Shown here: positions 8,821-17,725 of the stretch, in pieces
Layout of the letters: each line of letters opens with the position of its first letter
Numbering within the stretch: the stretch's first letter is position 1
Assembly: GCF_900156105.1 (NCBI RefSeq)
Contig: NZ_FTMS01000002.1
Coordinates: forward strand, 186,001-250,000
DNA length: 64,000 nucleotides
From: Alkalispirochaeta americana
GTDB lineage: Bacteria > Spirochaetota > Spirochaetia > DSM-27196 > Alkalispirochaetaceae
Direction: 5' to 3'
Program-made: the position numbers and the translations under genes
The notes under the pieces: model-generated
Databases searched by the model: none
The model's input: only the letters and a program-made list of their open reading frames with translations
Told to the model about the DNA's origin: nothing

Positions 8821-10419
8821 TCATGCTTCCATCACCGCAGAAGAATTGCGCCGGAGAAGGGAGAGAACAGAAATACCAAGAACCCGGTAGGTTAACACCA
8901 GAGCAGCCAGTGCCGGAAGCGCTTCGGCACAGAGCAAGGCAAGAGCAAAAAGGCTGCTTCCTTCGATCCACCACTCCCCCAGGCCCTGAAGATGAAGTAT
9001 CCACCGCACCGTCAGGACGGTGCCTGCCGCTACGGAGGAGGCCAGAAGTGCTTTGAAGATTGCGATCCCGAGATCAACCAAAGGAGATATCTCGATGTGG
9101 GACCGAAGGGCCAGCACCAATAATACCAGGCCGAAGGTGAAGGCGATGCTATTTGCGACAGCAAGTCCCGTTACGGCCAGAACGGTCTCTTTCAAGAGGA
9201 GACAGAGAAAAATATCAACGGCCATGGTAGCTCCCGCAACGAAAAGGGGAACCCGATACTCACCCAGGGCATAGAAAAAGCGTTGCAGAAAGGTGAACGC
9301 CCCGACACTGAAGAGCCCCAGACTGTATCCCACAAGAACCCGTGCGGCCAAATGGGTAGCGGAAGCAGAAAACGCTCCCCGCTGGAGGGCTACCGCGATA
9401 AGAGGACGACCAAGAAGAGCCAGCCCCACCCCGGCAGGAATAAGGAGCAACGCCAGAGCCCGAAGGCCCCCGAAAACAGTTTTTCCCGCTGCGGAAATAT
9501 CGCCTTGGGCAACCTGGCGGCTCATGAGAGGAAAAAGAACCGTCGTGATCGAAGCCCCGAAAATACCAAAGGGAAGTTGCCAAAACACCAGGGCATTTGT
9601 CATGGCAGAGCCACTACCGTCAGCCAGACCACTGGCAAAAAAGAGAGATACCTGCTGATCCACTGCAAAGACGCTGGCTGTGGTAACAACGGGAATCCAG
9701 TGCCGCAGGATCCGCGAGAATCGGGGGTCTCCAAAGGAAAAAAGGGGCCTCAAGGAATAACCCCGCCGTTTCACGGGATAGATCTGGAGCAGAAGCTGAC
9801 CACAGCCTCCCAAGAGGACTCCGAAGACCATGGAAAAAACTCCCCAACGGGAATGGAAGAGAAGAACCGCGCCAATGACCGCGAAAGAAAAGAGCAACGG
9901 TGCCAGGGCAGGCACGAGAAAGCTTTGATGGGAATTGAGCGTTCCCATGAGCACCGCCGCAATGGAAACAAGTAATACGTAGTGTATAAGGAAACGGAAA
10001 AGATCGGCCGCCAGGAGCTGCCGCTCCGGTTCAGGAAAGGCCAGAATAGTATCAACTATCGGTTGAGCAAAGATTGTCGCCAGAAGAAGAAGCGGAATAA
10101 GCAGGGCGAACTGCAGTCCCAGGAGCTGCCGAACAATTTTTTGGGAACTCGCACCGGAACCATCTTCCAGATGAGTCCGGGTGAGTACGGGAAGGAAGGC
10201 CGACGAGAGAGCCCCTTCGGCGAGAAGTTTTCTCAAGTTGTTTGGAATGTTGAACACCAGGTTCAGAACATCAGCCTGACCCGAAGCACCAAAGACAGCC
10301 CCTATCACGGCGATCCGAAGAAACCCCAGAAGCCGGGAAACCAGGGTGGAGGCCATGACGATAGCTGTTGATACAACATGGTGACGGTGCCCGGTGGGAG
10401 ATGAGCGATGGTCTTTCAC
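8821..10419 (-). CDS. murJ: Lipid II flippase MurJ (MviN family)
   Basis: The 532-residue protein has about 14 hydrophobic segments and the MurJ N-terminal pattern SRLLGFLRIAVIGAVFGASGQAD, here split by the usual loop before FNIPNNLRKLLAEGALSSAFLPV. That LAEGALSSAF segment is diagnostic of MviN/MurJ. MurJ moves lipid-linked peptidoglycan precursor across the inner membrane. Its ATG at 10419 overlaps the tgt stop (ATGA), so the two are probably co-translated. Length and topology are normal for the family. Confidence 0.95.
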   Translation of the reverse strand: MKDHRSSPTGHRHHVVSTAIVMASTLVSRLLGFLRIAVIGAVFGASGQADVLNLVFNIPNNLRKLLAEGALSSAFLPVLTRTHLEDGSGASSQKIVRQLLGLQFALLIPLLLLATIFAQPIVDTILAFPEPERQLLAADLFRFLIHYVLLVSIAAVLMGTLNSHQSFLVPALAPLLFSFAVIGAVLLFHSRWGVFSMVFGVLLGGCGQLLLQIYPVKRRGYSLRPLFSFGDPRFSRILRHWIPVVTTASVFAVDQQVSLFFASGLADGSGSAMTNALVFWQLPFGIFGASITTVLFPLMSRQVAQGDISAAGKTVFGGLRALALLLIPAGVGLALLGRPLIAVALQRGAFSASATHLAARVLVGYSLGLFSVGAFTFLQRFFYALGEYRVPLFVAGATMAVDIFLCLLLKETVLAVTGLAVANSIAFTFGLVLLVLALRSHIEISPLVDLGIAIFKALLASSVAAGTVLTVRWILHLQGLGEWWIEGSSLFALALLCAEALPALAALVLTYRVLGISVLSLLRRNSSAVMEA

Positions 10420-11573
10420 GGGGAAGAGGCCTCCCGCGCCGCTTTGGTTCCCTCGGTATAGCGTTCCAGAAAATCCTTCTTGAAGCTCAGAAAAGTCCCC
10501 TCCCGGATTGCCCGGGCACTTTGATCAACCAACCATTTCATGAAGCGGAGGTTGTGCTGAGCGGCAAGCATGCACCCGAGAATCTCATTCGATTTTGTCA
10601 GGTGTCGCAAGTATCCCAAACTGTATTGACGTCCGCCAAATGAATCGATCTGTCGATCGGGAGAATCCATGGTGCGGGCGTAGCGAGCACTTTTGAAGTT
10701 AATCCGTCCGTCTGTAGTAAAGAGCGTTCCCGTTCGGGCCGCCCGTGTAGGGAAGACACAATCGAACATATCAATGCCCTGTTCAATCGCCGCCAGAATG
10801 TACTCAGGCGTGCCTATCCCCATGACGTAACGAGGTTTCTCCCTGGGGAGCTGCGGTGCTGTGTGAGCCAGAATGTCGCAATAGGTGGAAAAGGGTTCTC
10901 CCACGGAAAGCCCTCCCAGGGCAAGGCCGGGAAAATCAAGTTCTTCCGTGCGTTGAACCGCCTGGGTTCGGAGATCAGGAAAAAAGTTTCCTTGCACGAT
11001 TCCAAAAAGCGCTCCGGCGTAGCCGCTTTCTTCCTGCTGCTCTTCCCAACGACGCCGCGCCCGGGCAGCCCAGGTGGTGGTGGTGGTGAGAGCCTCCAGA
11101 GCGGCCCGATGATCAATCTCCGGGCCCGTGCAGACATCCAGAACCATCTGGATGTCGCTTCCAATTGTCACCTGGATGTCAACGGTTCGTTCCGGTGTGA
11201 GAAGATGGCGACTGCCGTCCAGATGAGAACGAAAGGAGGCGCCTTCATCGGTAATCTTGCGAAAAGGCGCCAGGCTAAAAATCTGGTATCCCCCGGAATC
11301 GGTAAGAATATTGTGGTTCCAGCTCGAGAAGGTATGAAGGCCTCCGAAAGATCCAATTGTATCCATCCCGGGTCTGAGAAAGAGATGATAGGTGTTGGCA
11401 AGAATGAGGCGGTATCCCATTTGGTGGAGCTGATCATGATCGACAGCTTTTACCGTTCCTGCCGTACCCACGGGCATGAACGCCGGGGTAGAAACAGGAC
11501 CGTGGGGAAGCAGAAGTGTTCCGGTGCGGGCGGCGCAATTCTTGTCGTTGGCATCAATAGTAAAAATTTTCAT
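10416..11573 (-). CDS. tgt: tRNA-guanine transglycosylase with the cysteine zinc ligands missing
   Basis: The 385-residue product exchanges G34 of GUN-anticodon tRNAs for the queuosine precursor preQ1. Substrate and catalytic signatures are intact: LTDSGGYQIFSL, the GIVQGNFFPDLR segment, LGGLSVGEP, and GIDMFDCVFPTRAAR with the nucleophilic aspartate. In bacterial Tgt a CxCxxC motif just before YLHHL, plus a later histidine, binds structural zinc. Here the segment before YLRHLTKSNEILG reads SPDRQIDSFGGRQYS, with no cysteine, while the histidine in AAQHNL remains. The fold must be stabilised without that site, or the site is altered. queA lies elsewhere in the window. It sits 40 bases after lptG and overlaps murJ. 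Confidence 0.92.
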   Translation of the reverse strand: MKIFTIDANDKNCAARTGTLLLPHGPVSTPAFMPVGTAGTVKAVDHDQLHQMGYRLILANTYHLFLRPGMDTIGSFGGLHTFSSWNHNILTDSGGYQIFSLAPFRKITDEGASFRSHLDGSRHLLTPERTVDIQVTIGSDIQMVLDVCTGPEIDHRAALEALTTTTTWAARARRRWEEQQEESGYAGALFGIVQGNFFPDLRTQAVQRTEELDFPGLALGGLSVGEPFSTYCDILAHTAPQLPREKPRYVMGIGTPEYILAAIEQGIDMFDCVFPTRAARTGTLFTTDGRINFKSARYARTMDSPDRQIDSFGGRQYSLGYLRHLTKSNEILGCMLAAQHNLRFMKWLVDQSARAIREGTFLSFKKDFLERYTEGTKAAREASSP

Positions 11574-11613
11574 AGCTGTATCTCTCGGATATTATCGATT
11601 TTCAGGAAACGCT

Positions 11614-12699
11614 TCAGGTCTTCGCGAAGCGAAAGAGCAAAACACCCAGAAGGCCAAAGAGGCCCACTCCTGCCCAGGCTCCTGCTAAAGGGGAGATAAG
11701 ACCGGTTCCCGCCATGAGCCCCAGGATCATGCTCGACACGTAGTAGACCACAGTTACCACTAAAGAGACAAGGAGGCTCATGAGCAGAATGTTTTTCCGA
11801 AACTTCCCCCCCAGGGAGCTTGAGAGAAGGACCACAACAAGGGGAGTCAGGGCGTAGGAATAGCGACTATAATAGTCGGTGAGAGCTTTTCTGAAAGGTT
11901 GGCCTGCATTGCGGAGCGTTATGACCCACTCTCGGGCATCGCGCAGTTCCATCTCGTCGATGTCCTGCGTTATTCGGCGAAAACTCTGGGGAGGTTGAAC
12001 AAAAACCGGTTCCGAGAGCGTCTCAAAGGGCTCTGCCTCTATAATCTCTCCAGACTCTGATTCCTGGAGGGAAAAGAGAACGCCCTCCTCCCAGATCCAG
12101 TGCTCTCCGTTCCATCGCCCCGTGGTCGCGCTGATTCTTCGTTGAAACTTCCCCTGCCGGTCCCGTTCAACCACGGTGACACGGGAAAGCGATTTTGTAC
12201 GATCATTATAGTACTCGGCAGAATAGATGTATCTTCCCCGGGGGTCGCGTAAGGTTATATCGGTATTGCTGTGGGTTCGTGTGACATGGAGAAGCTCCCG
12301 AGAGAGCTCGTTTTTTCTTCGGAGGCTTTCGATACCCACCCGTTCTGTAAAAAAGAAGAGTCCTGCGCTCAGAGCAACTCCCAGGATGATCAGGGGAAGG
12401 GTAAACTTCCAGAGAGGGAGCCCTCCTCCAAAGACAGCCACAAGTTCGTTGTGAGCGTAGAGCGAGCCCAGGGTGAAAGCAACGGCAAAAAGGAGCGCCA
12501 TGGGGAGAGCATAAATCACCGCCTGGGGCAGAAAAAGCACCTGGACATGAAGGATTGCGCGCAGCGGAACGTCCAGATCCAGATACTGCACCAAATTTGC
12601 AAAGAGCTCGACCAGTTGAACGATCAGGACAAAGAAGGAGAGCGAGATAATCAGTGTTGACAGAAAGCACCGCAGAAGGTAGCGACTGAATATCTTCAT
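11614..12699 (-). CDS. lptG: LPS-export-type permease LptG (YjgP/YjgQ family)
   Basis: The frame is open further upstream, but the start is set at ATG 12699 ([13 protein letters not shown]). It overlaps the lptF stop in an ATGA junction and begins directly with the first membrane helix, as the family requires. The resulting 361 residues have three N-terminal helices, a periplasmic beta-rich middle (about residues 110-260) and three C-terminal helices. LptF and LptG form the inner-membrane core of the LptB2FG transporter that extracts LPS or a related lipid. Which lipid is moved here is not shown by the sequence, because several spirochaetes lack classical LPS. Confidence 0.85.
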   Translation of the reverse strand: MKIFSRYLLRCFLSTLIISLSFFVLIVQLVELFANLVQYLDLDVPLRAILHVQVLFLPQAVIYALPMALLFAVAFTLGSLYAHNELVAVFGGGLPLWKFTLPLIILGVALSAGLFFFTERVGIESLRRKNELSRELLHVTRTHSNTDITLRDPRGRYIYSAEYYNDRTKSLSRVTVVERDRQGKFQRRISATTGRWNGEHWIWEEGVLFSLQESESGEIIEAEPFETLSEPVFVQPPQSFRRITQDIDEMELRDAREWVITLRNAGQPFRKALTDYYSRYSYALTPLVVVLLSSSLGGKFRKNILLMSLLVSLVVTVVYYVSSMILGLMAGTGLISPLAGAWAGVGLFGLLGVLLFRFAKT

Positions 12700-13976
12700 C
12701 GGTTCATCCTCCGGAAAAAGAGAACTGCCCCAATAACAAAGAAGAGGCCGTTCGGAAGCCACATGGCCAGAAGCGGAGAGACCTCTGGTCGCTGGCTTCC
12801 AAAAGTTTGACCCGCGATAAGCAGCGCCCAATATCCGGTGGCGATCAGCAAGCCAATTCCGAATCCTACACTTCTTCCACTCCGCTTGCTAAAGAGCCCC
12901 AGCGGAAAGGCAAGGAAGACAAAGGAAACCGATGCGAAGGGTATACTGAATTTCTTGTAGTATTCCAGACGGTGGATCTGCAGAGAGCGATCATGGGGCT
13001 TTCTCTCGATTCTTCGAAGGACAGAACGGGCCTGTCGATTCAAAGAGGCTCTATCCACCGGAGGGGCGTCGGGATGTCGAAGATTTTGATCCAGGGCCAG
13101 CAAACCCAACTCGTGAGATTCAAGGGCTATTTCTTTTTGCCATTCCTTGATTCTCGGTTCCAGAGCGTCCTGCTTTTTCCGGATTTCCTCGGCCACAGTC
13201 CGGGCACTCATCTCCCGGGGGCCGGGGGCCCGGATCGCCACGGTGATATCTTCCAGAAGGATATTATATCGCAGGGTTTCGGCAAAGCTGTAGTTATGCC
13301 GTATGCCTCCCTCGGTAGAATGGGTGACAACGTCGGTGAGTTCGAGCCCTATTGAATTGAGGTCGCCTTCGCGTACAAGGCGTGCTTCTGCTGCCGTTAT
13401 AACGCGGCGAAACCCCTGACCGTCGGTATCAAGAATGACAAAATTTTCTATCCTTCCGGGGAAAACGGCTCCTGTTATGAGGGTATCGTTTTGATAGCGT
13501 TTGACCGAGAAAGGCTCGAGTTCCAGGGCGGGATTAGAATAGAGCAGATCCCGATAGAGCCGGGCAAAATTCCGCGTGCCCCGGGGAAGGAGAAAATCGT
13601 TCACACCAAAGGAGAGCCCCGAGAGGACAAGGGATGCCACCAGAATCGGGAAGAAGATGCGAACAAGAGAAAAGCCACTCGCCTGAAAAGCCACCATCTC
13701 ATTGTCTGTGGAGAGGCGGCCCACAGTCATGAGTACGCCCACCAGGGTTGCAAAAGGGACAGAAATTGCGATTATTGAGGGAAGGGAGTAGAGAATAAGC
13801 AGGGCTACATCGGTAAGAGGGACATCTTTCTGGAGGATATCTTCTGCCAGGAGAAGCAGTTGATTGACGAAGAAAATGAAAAAGAAAAAAGCGAAACATA
13901 CCAGGAAGGATATAAAAAACTCCCCCCCGATATATCGGAACACAAGCGCCGGGACACCGCGCCTGGGCAAGGTCAT
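12696..13976 (-). CDS. lptF: LPS-export-type permease LptF (YjgP/YjgQ family)
   Basis: This 426-residue protein has the same architecture as its downstream partner: N-terminal helices around residues 15-120 with the family-like stretch [21 protein letters not shown], a jellyroll-type periplasmic region, and three C-terminal helices. The order is the reverse of what size alone would tell, so the F/G labels are by position and could be swapped. The gene overlaps dut upstream (ATGA at 13976-13973) and lptG downstream, so all three are translationally linked. Confidence 0.85.
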   Translation of the reverse strand: MTLPRRGVPALVFRYIGGEFFISFLVCFAFFFFIFFVNQLLLLAEDILQKDVPLTDVALLILYSLPSIIAISVPFATLVGVLMTVGRLSTDNEMVAFQASGFSLVRIFFPILVASLVLSGLSFGVNDFLLPRGTRNFARLYRDLLYSNPALELEPFSVKRYQNDTLITGAVFPGRIENFVILDTDGQGFRRVITAAEARLVREGDLNSIGLELTDVVTHSTEGGIRHNYSFAETLRYNILLEDITVAIRAPGPREMSARTVAEEIRKKQDALEPRIKEWQKEIALESHELGLLALDQNLRHPDAPPVDRASLNRQARSVLRRIERKPHDRSLQIHRLEYYKKFSIPFASVSFVFLAFPLGLFSKRSGRSVGFGIGLLIATGYWALLIAGQTFGSQRPEVSPLLAMWLPNGLFFVIGAVLFFRRMNR

Positions 13977-14461
13977 CGAGCGCCGGTGGAACCAAATCCA
14001 CCGCTACCACGCCCGGTCTCGGAAAGATCCTCGGCAACTATGAATTCGGCCTGAACCACTGGAGCCAGGACAAGCTGTGCGATCCGATCACCGGGCTCAA
14101 TCCGGAACTCCTGATCGCTCAGGTTAACCAGCGGAACCATAACCTCTCCCCGGTAATCGCAGTCAATTGTTCCGGGTGCGTTAATCACAGTGATCCCTTG
14201 TCGCGCCGCCAGGCCCGATCGGGGCCGGACCTGGCCTTCAAATCCACGAGGAATTTCAAGGCGCACGCCCGTGGGAACCATGCTCCGCTCCCCCGGTTGC
14301 AACAAGACGGGCTCGCTCAGGGATGCTCGCAGATCAGCACCGGCGGCCCCTGGCGAAGCGTACTCCGGGAGGCATCCCCGGTGCGCTGTACAGCGCACCG
14401 GGACGGGCTTAGTCTCATCGCCTGTCACGATCCCGGTTTCCCCCGCGACTGCCACCGTCAC
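13973..14461 (-). CDS. dut: Deoxyuridine 5'-triphosphate nucleotidohydrolase
   Basis: The 162-residue product carries the five dUTPase motifs: AGADLRA, the RSGLA loop, the uracil-binding [10 protein letters not shown] segment, PGDRIAQLV and the C-terminal [11 protein letters not shown] arm. The trimeric enzyme hydrolyses dUTP to dUMP, protecting DNA from uracil. The ATG at 14461 lies inside the last 47 bases of pnp in another frame. GTG codons at 14428 and 14398 are alternative starts, the last fitting the usual family N-terminus (VPVR). A perfect 26-base palindrome falls within the first codons. Confidence 0.93.
   Translation of the reverse strand: MTVAVAGETGIVTGDETKPVPVRCTAHRGCLPEYASPGAAGADLRASLSEPVLLQPGERSMVPTGVRLEIPRGFEGQVRPRSGLAARQGITVINAPGTIDCDYRGEVMVPLVNLSDQEFRIEPGDRIAQLVLAPVVQAEFIVAEDLSETGRGSGGFGSTGAR
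14377..14402. repeat. Perfect 26-bp palindrome at the pnp/dut junction
   Basis: The sequence from 14377 to 14402 is its own reverse complement; each half reads CCCGGTGCGCTGT toward the centre. As RNA it would form an 11-bp stem with a GUAC loop. It lies 13 bases after the pnp stop and within the 5' codons of dut. It has no T-run, so it may act as an RNA processing, stability or translation-control hairpin, or as a dimer-binding DNA site. Confidence 0.8.
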
Positions 14462-16598
14462 GTCCTCCCCGGTTTCCCGAAGGCCGAGGCCCGCGATCTG
14501 ATCCGTGAGAAGAGGATCCTTCGCTCATACCTTCGTAGATGAGACTCAGGTTGACGCGGCCCATCTTGTCGATCTCGACAATCTTGACATCGACCTCCTG
14601 GCCCATGGAGAGAACATCCTCGACAGAGTTGATTCTTTGGGCCGACATCTTGCTGATATGGCACAGCCCCTCGCGACTCGGGAGGAACTCGATGAACGCG
14701 CCAAAATCAGTGATGCGCTTCACAATTCCGGGATAGACCACGCCGATTTCGGGTTCAACCAGAAGTTGCTCGAAAGCAGCCTTTGCCTGATCGGCCGCAG
14801 CCTTATCTTTTGAATAGATTGTGACGCTTCCGCTATCTTCGAAGTTCACCTGAACGCCAAACTTCTCGGAAATGGCTTTCACTGTCTTTCCGCCGCTTCC
14901 AATGAGCAGACCGATTTCATCGGGATCCACCTTGAAAGTAATGATCCGGGGAGCATGCTCCGAGAGCTCATCCTGGGGACTGTTGATTTCTTCGGCCATC
15001 TTCTCCAGGATATGCATCCGGCCCCGCCTGGCCTGATCAAGAGCGGCTTTCATGATCTCGGGAGTGACGTTCTTGATCTTGATATCCATCTGAAAGGCCG
15101 TGATGCCTTCTTCGGTACCGGTAACCTTAAAGTCCATATCTCCCAGATGATCCTCGTCCCCGAGAATATCGCTCAGAACTGCAAAGGAATCACCATCGGT
15201 GACAAGCCCCATGGCAATGCCGGCAACAGGTTTTTTGATGGGAACTCCTGCAGACATCATGGCCAGCGAGCCGGCGCATACCGTCGCCATGGAAGAAGAT
15301 CCGTTGGACTCGAGAATTTCGCTCACCAGACGCAGGGTATAGGGAAAGGCCTCTTTCTTTGGCAGAACACCCTCAAGTGCCCGATGCGCCAAGTGGCCAT
15401 GACCTATCTCGCGACGGCCTGTTCCCAAACGGCCCGTTTCTCCCACCGAAAAGGGCGGAAAGTTATAGTGAAGCATGAAGTTTTCGCGACGATCACCGTC
15501 GATATCGTCCATGATCTGTTCGTCGTACATCGTTCCAAGCGTTATCACCGCCAAAGCCTGGGTTTCGCCTCTGGTAAAAAGAGCGCTTCCATGGGTTCTG
15601 GGAAGGATGTTGGTCTCGCAGGTGATTGGCCGGATGTCTTCCAGAGAGCGACCGTCGTTGCGGTACTTCTTCTCCAGAATTGAATGACGAACCACCTCTT
15701 GCTGAATATCACCCAGGAGAGATTTTGCCTGCTGCAGATGGAGTTCCTCTCCCAGAGCTTCGGCAAAATGTTCCAGGCTTTTCTCTTTTACGGCTTTCAC
15801 GGCCTTCTGCCGGGCCATTTTCTCCTTAACAAAGCACGCCTCCTCGTAGAGGGGTTTTGCAAAGGCCCGGATATCATCGGCGATGGCCAGAGGAGGCGGG
15901 TCAGCGACGAGAGGAAGCTTTTCTTTCCCTATCAGATCCCGCAGCTCGTCCTGGGCGCGACAAATATCCAGGATGACTTCCCGGGCTTTATCGATTGCTG
16001 CCAGCATGAGCTCTTCGCCGACCTCCCGGGCACCACCCTCAACCATGGTGATTCCGTCTTTGGTTCCGGCTACAATGATCTCCAGCTCGGATTCGGCAAT
16101 TTGATCAAAGGTGGGGTTTATTATGAGCTCGCCCTGGACCGAACAGACCCGGACAGCCCCCACGGGACCATCAAAGGGGATATCGCTGATATGAACCGCC
16201 GTGCTGGCAGCCACCATGGCCACTACATCGGGAGGGTTTACCCGGTCGGCGGAAACGGTGGTCGGAACGATCTGAAGCTCCCGCATGAACTTCTTGGAGA
16301 AAAGGGGGCGCATGGGGCGGTCAATCAGGCGACAGACCAACACTTCCTTATCTTTGGGACGCCCTTCTCTTTTCAGAAAACCGCCGGGAATCTTGCCCGC
16401 AGCATAATATTTTTCGTTATACTCCACCGAGAGGGGAACAAAATCGAGCCCTTCCCTCGGTTCATCGGAGCAGGTTGCGGTGGCAAGAACGGCGCTTCCG
16501 GCATAGGTAGCAAAAATTGCTCCATTTGCCTGCTTCGCCATCCGTCCTGTTTCCAGCACAAGATCCTGCTCGCCAATTCGGATAGTCACTGTTTGCAT
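14415..16598 (-). CDS. pnp: Polynucleotide phosphorylase
   Basis: The product of about 727 residues has two RNase PH domains (residues 5-230 and 310-545) with the phosphate-binding, catalytic [16 protein letters not shown] segment. An all-helical linker, a KH domain ([14 protein letters not shown]) and an S1 domain ([17 protein letters not shown]) follow. It degrades RNA 3' to 5' using phosphate. The tail after S1 is arginine/glycine-rich and probably disordered. ATG at 16598 is preferred to GTG at 16604 because the AAGGAA site at 16614-16609 is ten bases from the ATG and only four from the GTG. It follows rpsO, the classic order, across a hairpin. Confidence 0.96.
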   Translation of the reverse strand: MQTVTIRIGEQDLVLETGRMAKQANGAIFATYAGSAVLATATCSDEPREGLDFVPLSVEYNEKYYAAGKIPGGFLKREGRPKDKEVLVCRLIDRPMRPLFSKKFMRELQIVPTTVSADRVNPPDVVAMVAASTAVHISDIPFDGPVGAVRVCSVQGELIINPTFDQIAESELEIIVAGTKDGITMVEGGAREVGEELMLAAIDKAREVILDICRAQDELRDLIGKEKLPLVADPPPLAIADDIRAFAKPLYEEACFVKEKMARQKAVKAVKEKSLEHFAEALGEELHLQQAKSLLGDIQQEVVRHSILEKKYRNDGRSLEDIRPITCETNILPRTHGSALFTRGETQALAVITLGTMYDEQIMDDIDGDRRENFMLHYNFPPFSVGETGRLGTGRREIGHGHLAHRALEGVLPKKEAFPYTLRLVSEILESNGSSSMATVCAGSLAMMSAGVPIKKPVAGIAMGLVTDGDSFAVLSDILGDEDHLGDMDFKVTGTEEGITAFQMDIKIKNVTPEIMKAALDQARRGRMHILEKMAEEINSPQDELSEHAPRIITFKVDPDEIGLLIGSGGKTVKAISEKFGVQVNFEDSGSVTIYSKDKAAADQAKAAFEQLLVEPEIGVVYPGIVKRITDFGAFIEFLPSREGLCHISKMSAQRINSVEDVLSMGQEVDVKIVEIDKMGRVNLSLIYEGMSEGSSSHGSDRGPRPSGNRGGRDGGSRGGNRDRDRR

Positions 16599-16620
16599 GT
16601 ACACTGTTTCCTTACATGGT

Positions 16621-16647
16621 CCTGCGTGCCTTGGGACGGCACGCAGG
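16621..16647 (-). promoter_or_regulatory. rpsO-pnp intergenic hairpin (candidate processing or autoregulation site)
   Basis: A perfect 10-bp stem, CCTGCGTGCC (16621-16630) with GGCACGCAGG (16638-16647), encloses a 7-base loop. No T-run follows in the direction of transcription, so simple termination is unlikely. In Escherichia coli the same gene pair is separated by a hairpin cut by RNase III, through which PNPase represses its own synthesis. The position here suggests a similar use. Confidence 0.7.
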
Positions 16648-16654
16648 CGCGATA

Positions 16655-16924
16655 CTACTTACGTATTCCAAGCTTTACCAGCAATGCCCGATACGCTTCC
16701 AGGTCTTTTCCTTTCAGGTATCGAAGGAGTCGCCGACGCTGTCCTACAAGCTTAAGCAGCCCTCGTCGGGTGTGGTGGTCCTTCTTGTGAACCTTCAGAT
16801 GCTCTGTAAGTTCCTGAATTCGGGTTGTGAGAATTGCGATCTGGACCTCGGGATTTCCCGTGTCTTTCTGATCCTTGCCGTACTCCTCGACAAGTGCGCG
16901 CTTTTGCTCTGCTGTGATTGGCAT
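16655..16924 (-). CDS. rpsO: 30S ribosomal protein S15
   Basis: This is an 89-residue protein, the exact family length, with the S15 pattern of four helices. Signatures include [34 protein letters not shown] and the ending [21 protein letters not shown]15 binds the central domain of 16S rRNA early in small-subunit assembly. The start codon lies six bases after the ribF stop at 16931. pnp follows, separated only by the hairpin region. Confidence 0.98.
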   Translation of the reverse strand: MPITAEQKRALVEEYGKDQKDTGNPEVQIAILTTRIQELTEHLKVHKKDHHTRRGLLKLVGQRRRLLRYLKGKDLEAYRALLVKLGIRK

Positions 16925-16930
16925 CTTCCT

Positions 16931-17725
16931 TTACTCCTTGAGATCACACCTAGGGATCACATAATGTATTTGATCGATTTGCTGTTCCCACCAGAGATTC
17001 CCGTTCTCGGATATCTCCATCATGCCCTCGCGGCTTGAGTCCTCCCCCACCAAGGTGCAGTGATACCTGCCTGGAGGAGGGAATAACTGCGCCGACGATC
17101 CTGCCCTGATACCCCCAACTCCAGAAACCGCAATGCAGTAGGGGCGCCCGAGCAACCGGCTTGCCAAGTCAAGATCCCCAGCCGCGACGGCACGACGAAT
17201 ACGGGAACTACTAATCGAATCCTCATTATCTTTTAGGGCAGGAACGATGTCAACCCTGATTCCCCGACCCTGCAGCCAGGTTCTGAGTTCCCGGGAATTT
17301 ACATCGCGATTGTGCCCAAGATGGAAGTTAAACCCTACCACAACGCTTTCCAGACGGGGAAAAACTTCCAGAAAACGCTCCAAAAAGATCTTTCCCGGAA
17401 GATCTGCGAAGTTTCGCGAGAACTCTACCACCACCACGTCCTTGAATCGGAACCGGCGAAACTGCTCAATCCGTTCTGACAGGGGCGAGAGTGCTCCAGG
17501 GAATGAATCAGGGAAGAGAAAGGCCGCCGGATTTGGTTCGAAGGTGAGAACACCCGCCCTTCCCCGAGGTGTCCTTTCCGCCTCGGCGATAACCCGTCGC
17601 AATAGCTCCTGGTGTCCCCGATGAACTCCGTCAAAGACTCCCATGGCAAGAGTGGTGGGGCTGTCTTCGGAGAGAGGCTGGGGGAGATCGTCGAAATGAG
17701 TCCAGTAACGCAGACTCTCGATCAT
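16931..17725 (-). CDS. ribF: RibF-type FMN adenylyltransferase with a reduced riboflavin-kinase domain
   Basis: The start is set at ATG 17725, which overlaps the truB stop (ATGA) and begins MIESLRYWTHF. That gives 264 residues, against about 310 for bifunctional RibF. The N-terminal nucleotidyltransferase is intact: MGVFDGVHRGHQELL, LTFEPNPAAF, a GFNFHLGHNR segment and ISSSRIRRAV. The kinase domain starts with the usual LGRPYCIAVSGVGG, but the GR-LGFPTANL element that binds ATP and metal is missing and only about 60 residues remain. The protein can probably make FAD from FMN but may not phosphorylate riboflavin. It lies in the truB-ribF-rpsO order seen in many bacteria. Confidence 0.85.
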   Translation of the reverse strand: MIESLRYWTHFDDLPQPLSEDSPTTLAMGVFDGVHRGHQELLRRVIAEAERTPRGRAGVLTFEPNPAAFLFPDSFPGALSPLSERIEQFRRFRFKDVVVVEFSRNFADLPGKIFLERFLEVFPRLESVVVGFNFHLGHNRDVNSRELRTWLQGRGIRVDIVPALKDNEDSISSSRIRRAVAAGDLDLASRLLGRPYCIAVSGVGGIRAGSSAQLFPPPGRYHCTLVGEDSSREGMMEISENGNLWWEQQIDQIHYVIPRCDLKE

